The position numbers and the translations under genes were made by a program. Below are positions 11,815 to 12,152 of a stretch of DNA of 12,152 bases, piece by piece (within the stretch, counting starts at the first letter, position 1; the number at the start of each line of letters is the position of its first letter). Below the pieces are notes generated by a model. That model was not told the DNA's origin, did no database searches, and saw nothing but the letters and a program-made list of their open reading frames with translations. This DNA comes from Baffinella frigidus (Eukaryota > Cryptophyceae > Cryptomonadales > Baffinellaceae), in the NCBI GenBank assembly GCA_026770585.1, contig MU646537.1:65004-77155 (forward strand), written 5' to 3'.

Positions 11815-12050
11815 CCTAGGGGGGCGGGTGTTTCTTATGAGCGAGGTACCCCTGTAGGACGAGTAGGGGAGTCTGCCAACTGGGACCAATGATTCGCCCC
11901 GGGACAGGTGGAGCGTGGTTTCGGCGGCGGCGCTACAGGGGTCCTCGCTCATAAGGAGCCAGCCCCCCCGTAGGACCACCGTAGAACCACCGTAGGACCA
12001 CCGTAGGGCCATAGGTATAAGCATACTGCAGGGTCCTGGGGGGGTGCGCG
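11815..12050. mobile_element. F1 element with ~43-bp inverted repeats
   Basis: Left repeat 11815-11857 (CTTATGAGCGAGGTACCCCT, GTAG) pairs with 11933-11974 (CTACAGGGGTCCTCGCTC, ATAAGGAGCC). The 75-bp core contains AATGATTCGCCCCGGGAC. To the right an 11-bp unit TAGGACCACCG repeats from 11971, followed by GGCCATAGGTATAAGC, a GCAGGGTCCTGG box and GGTGCGCG, shared with F3. No transposase; minus-strand frame 11776-12024 is a shadow of the repeat. Confidence 0.75.
11971..12007. repeat. 11-bp tandem repeat, 3.3 copies
   Basis: TAGGACCACCG, TAGAACCACCG, TAGGACCACCG, TAGG. F3 has only one such unit, so this array expanded in F1 or contracted in F3. Confidence 0.9.
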
Positions 12051-12080
12051 TTCAGGGTTCGGGAGGGGAGTTACGCGAAC

Positions 12081-12152
12081 GCCCCCCCAGTGGTTGTCCC
12101 CCCCTCTCTCTCTCCCCCCCTCCCGCTCTCCCCCCCTCTCTCTCTCCCCCCC
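12081..12152. repeat. Polypyrimidine tract at window end
   Basis: CCCCCCCT and CTCTCTCTC blocks to the last base. Long C runs here are prone to sequencing error. Confidence 0.9.

Noticed and set aside
11776-12024. 82-codon minus frame with a match to the plus frame at 8250-8498
   Set aside because: Both are translations of the F element, including its inverted repeats.
1-12152. tRNA, rRNA or tRNA-derived SINE
   Set aside because: No cloverleaf or paired A/B box was recognised by eye; a covariance-model scan was not possible here.

Overview
The window looks like a subtelomeric, repeat-rich piece of a eukaryotic nuclear genome. There is no bacterial-style gene packing, the few coding-like stretches are short with canonical GT and AG edges, and TTTAGGG/CCCTAAA telomere-type heptamers occur at several places. 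TTTAGGG telomeres are known from plants, many algae and several protist lineages, and the GC-rich exon-like stretches would suit an alga or other protist. The sequence does not fix the lineage. Bases 1-1010 carry the C-rich strand 5' to 3', the orientation expected near the left end of a chromosome.

Layout. Bases 1-1010 are degenerate telomere-like DNA with a ~175-230 bp satellite unit and an 82-bp-arm fold-back. Bases 1027-2335 are AT-rich tandem repeats (154 bp and 371 bp periods). Bases 2398-2678 are a fold-back element, followed by a ~166 bp repeat. A clean interstitial telomere array lies at 3162-3390. Bases 3446-4600 repeat an exon-like module separated by telomere-like and inserted DNA. 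Bases 4768-5300 hold a second repeated exon-like module with (AG)n tracts and two overlapping perfect palindromes. Bases 5521-6150 hold palindromic elements.

The best coding evidence is on the minus strand. (1) Two diverged, ~303-bp-offset copies of an exon at 6399-6938; the upstream copy carries a hydrophobic, probably membrane-spanning stretch. (2) A PDZ domain split by a candidate 985-bp intron, with exon pieces at 9943-9875 and 8889-8635. It resembles the PDZ of HtrA/Deg-type proteases and ends in a long acidic tail, but no protease domain was found here.

Bases 7000-11100 are peppered with an ~85 bp element (called E here) in both orientations. At 7824-8377 and 11815-12050 there are elements with terminal inverted repeats (called F). 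A ~540 bp TGAC/TGAG tetranucleotide satellite lies at 10084-10624, and the window ends in a polypyrimidine tract. The region reads as fragments and terminal exons of host genes embedded in non-autonomous mobile and telomere-derived DNA. No operon, RNA gene or CRISPR array is visible.
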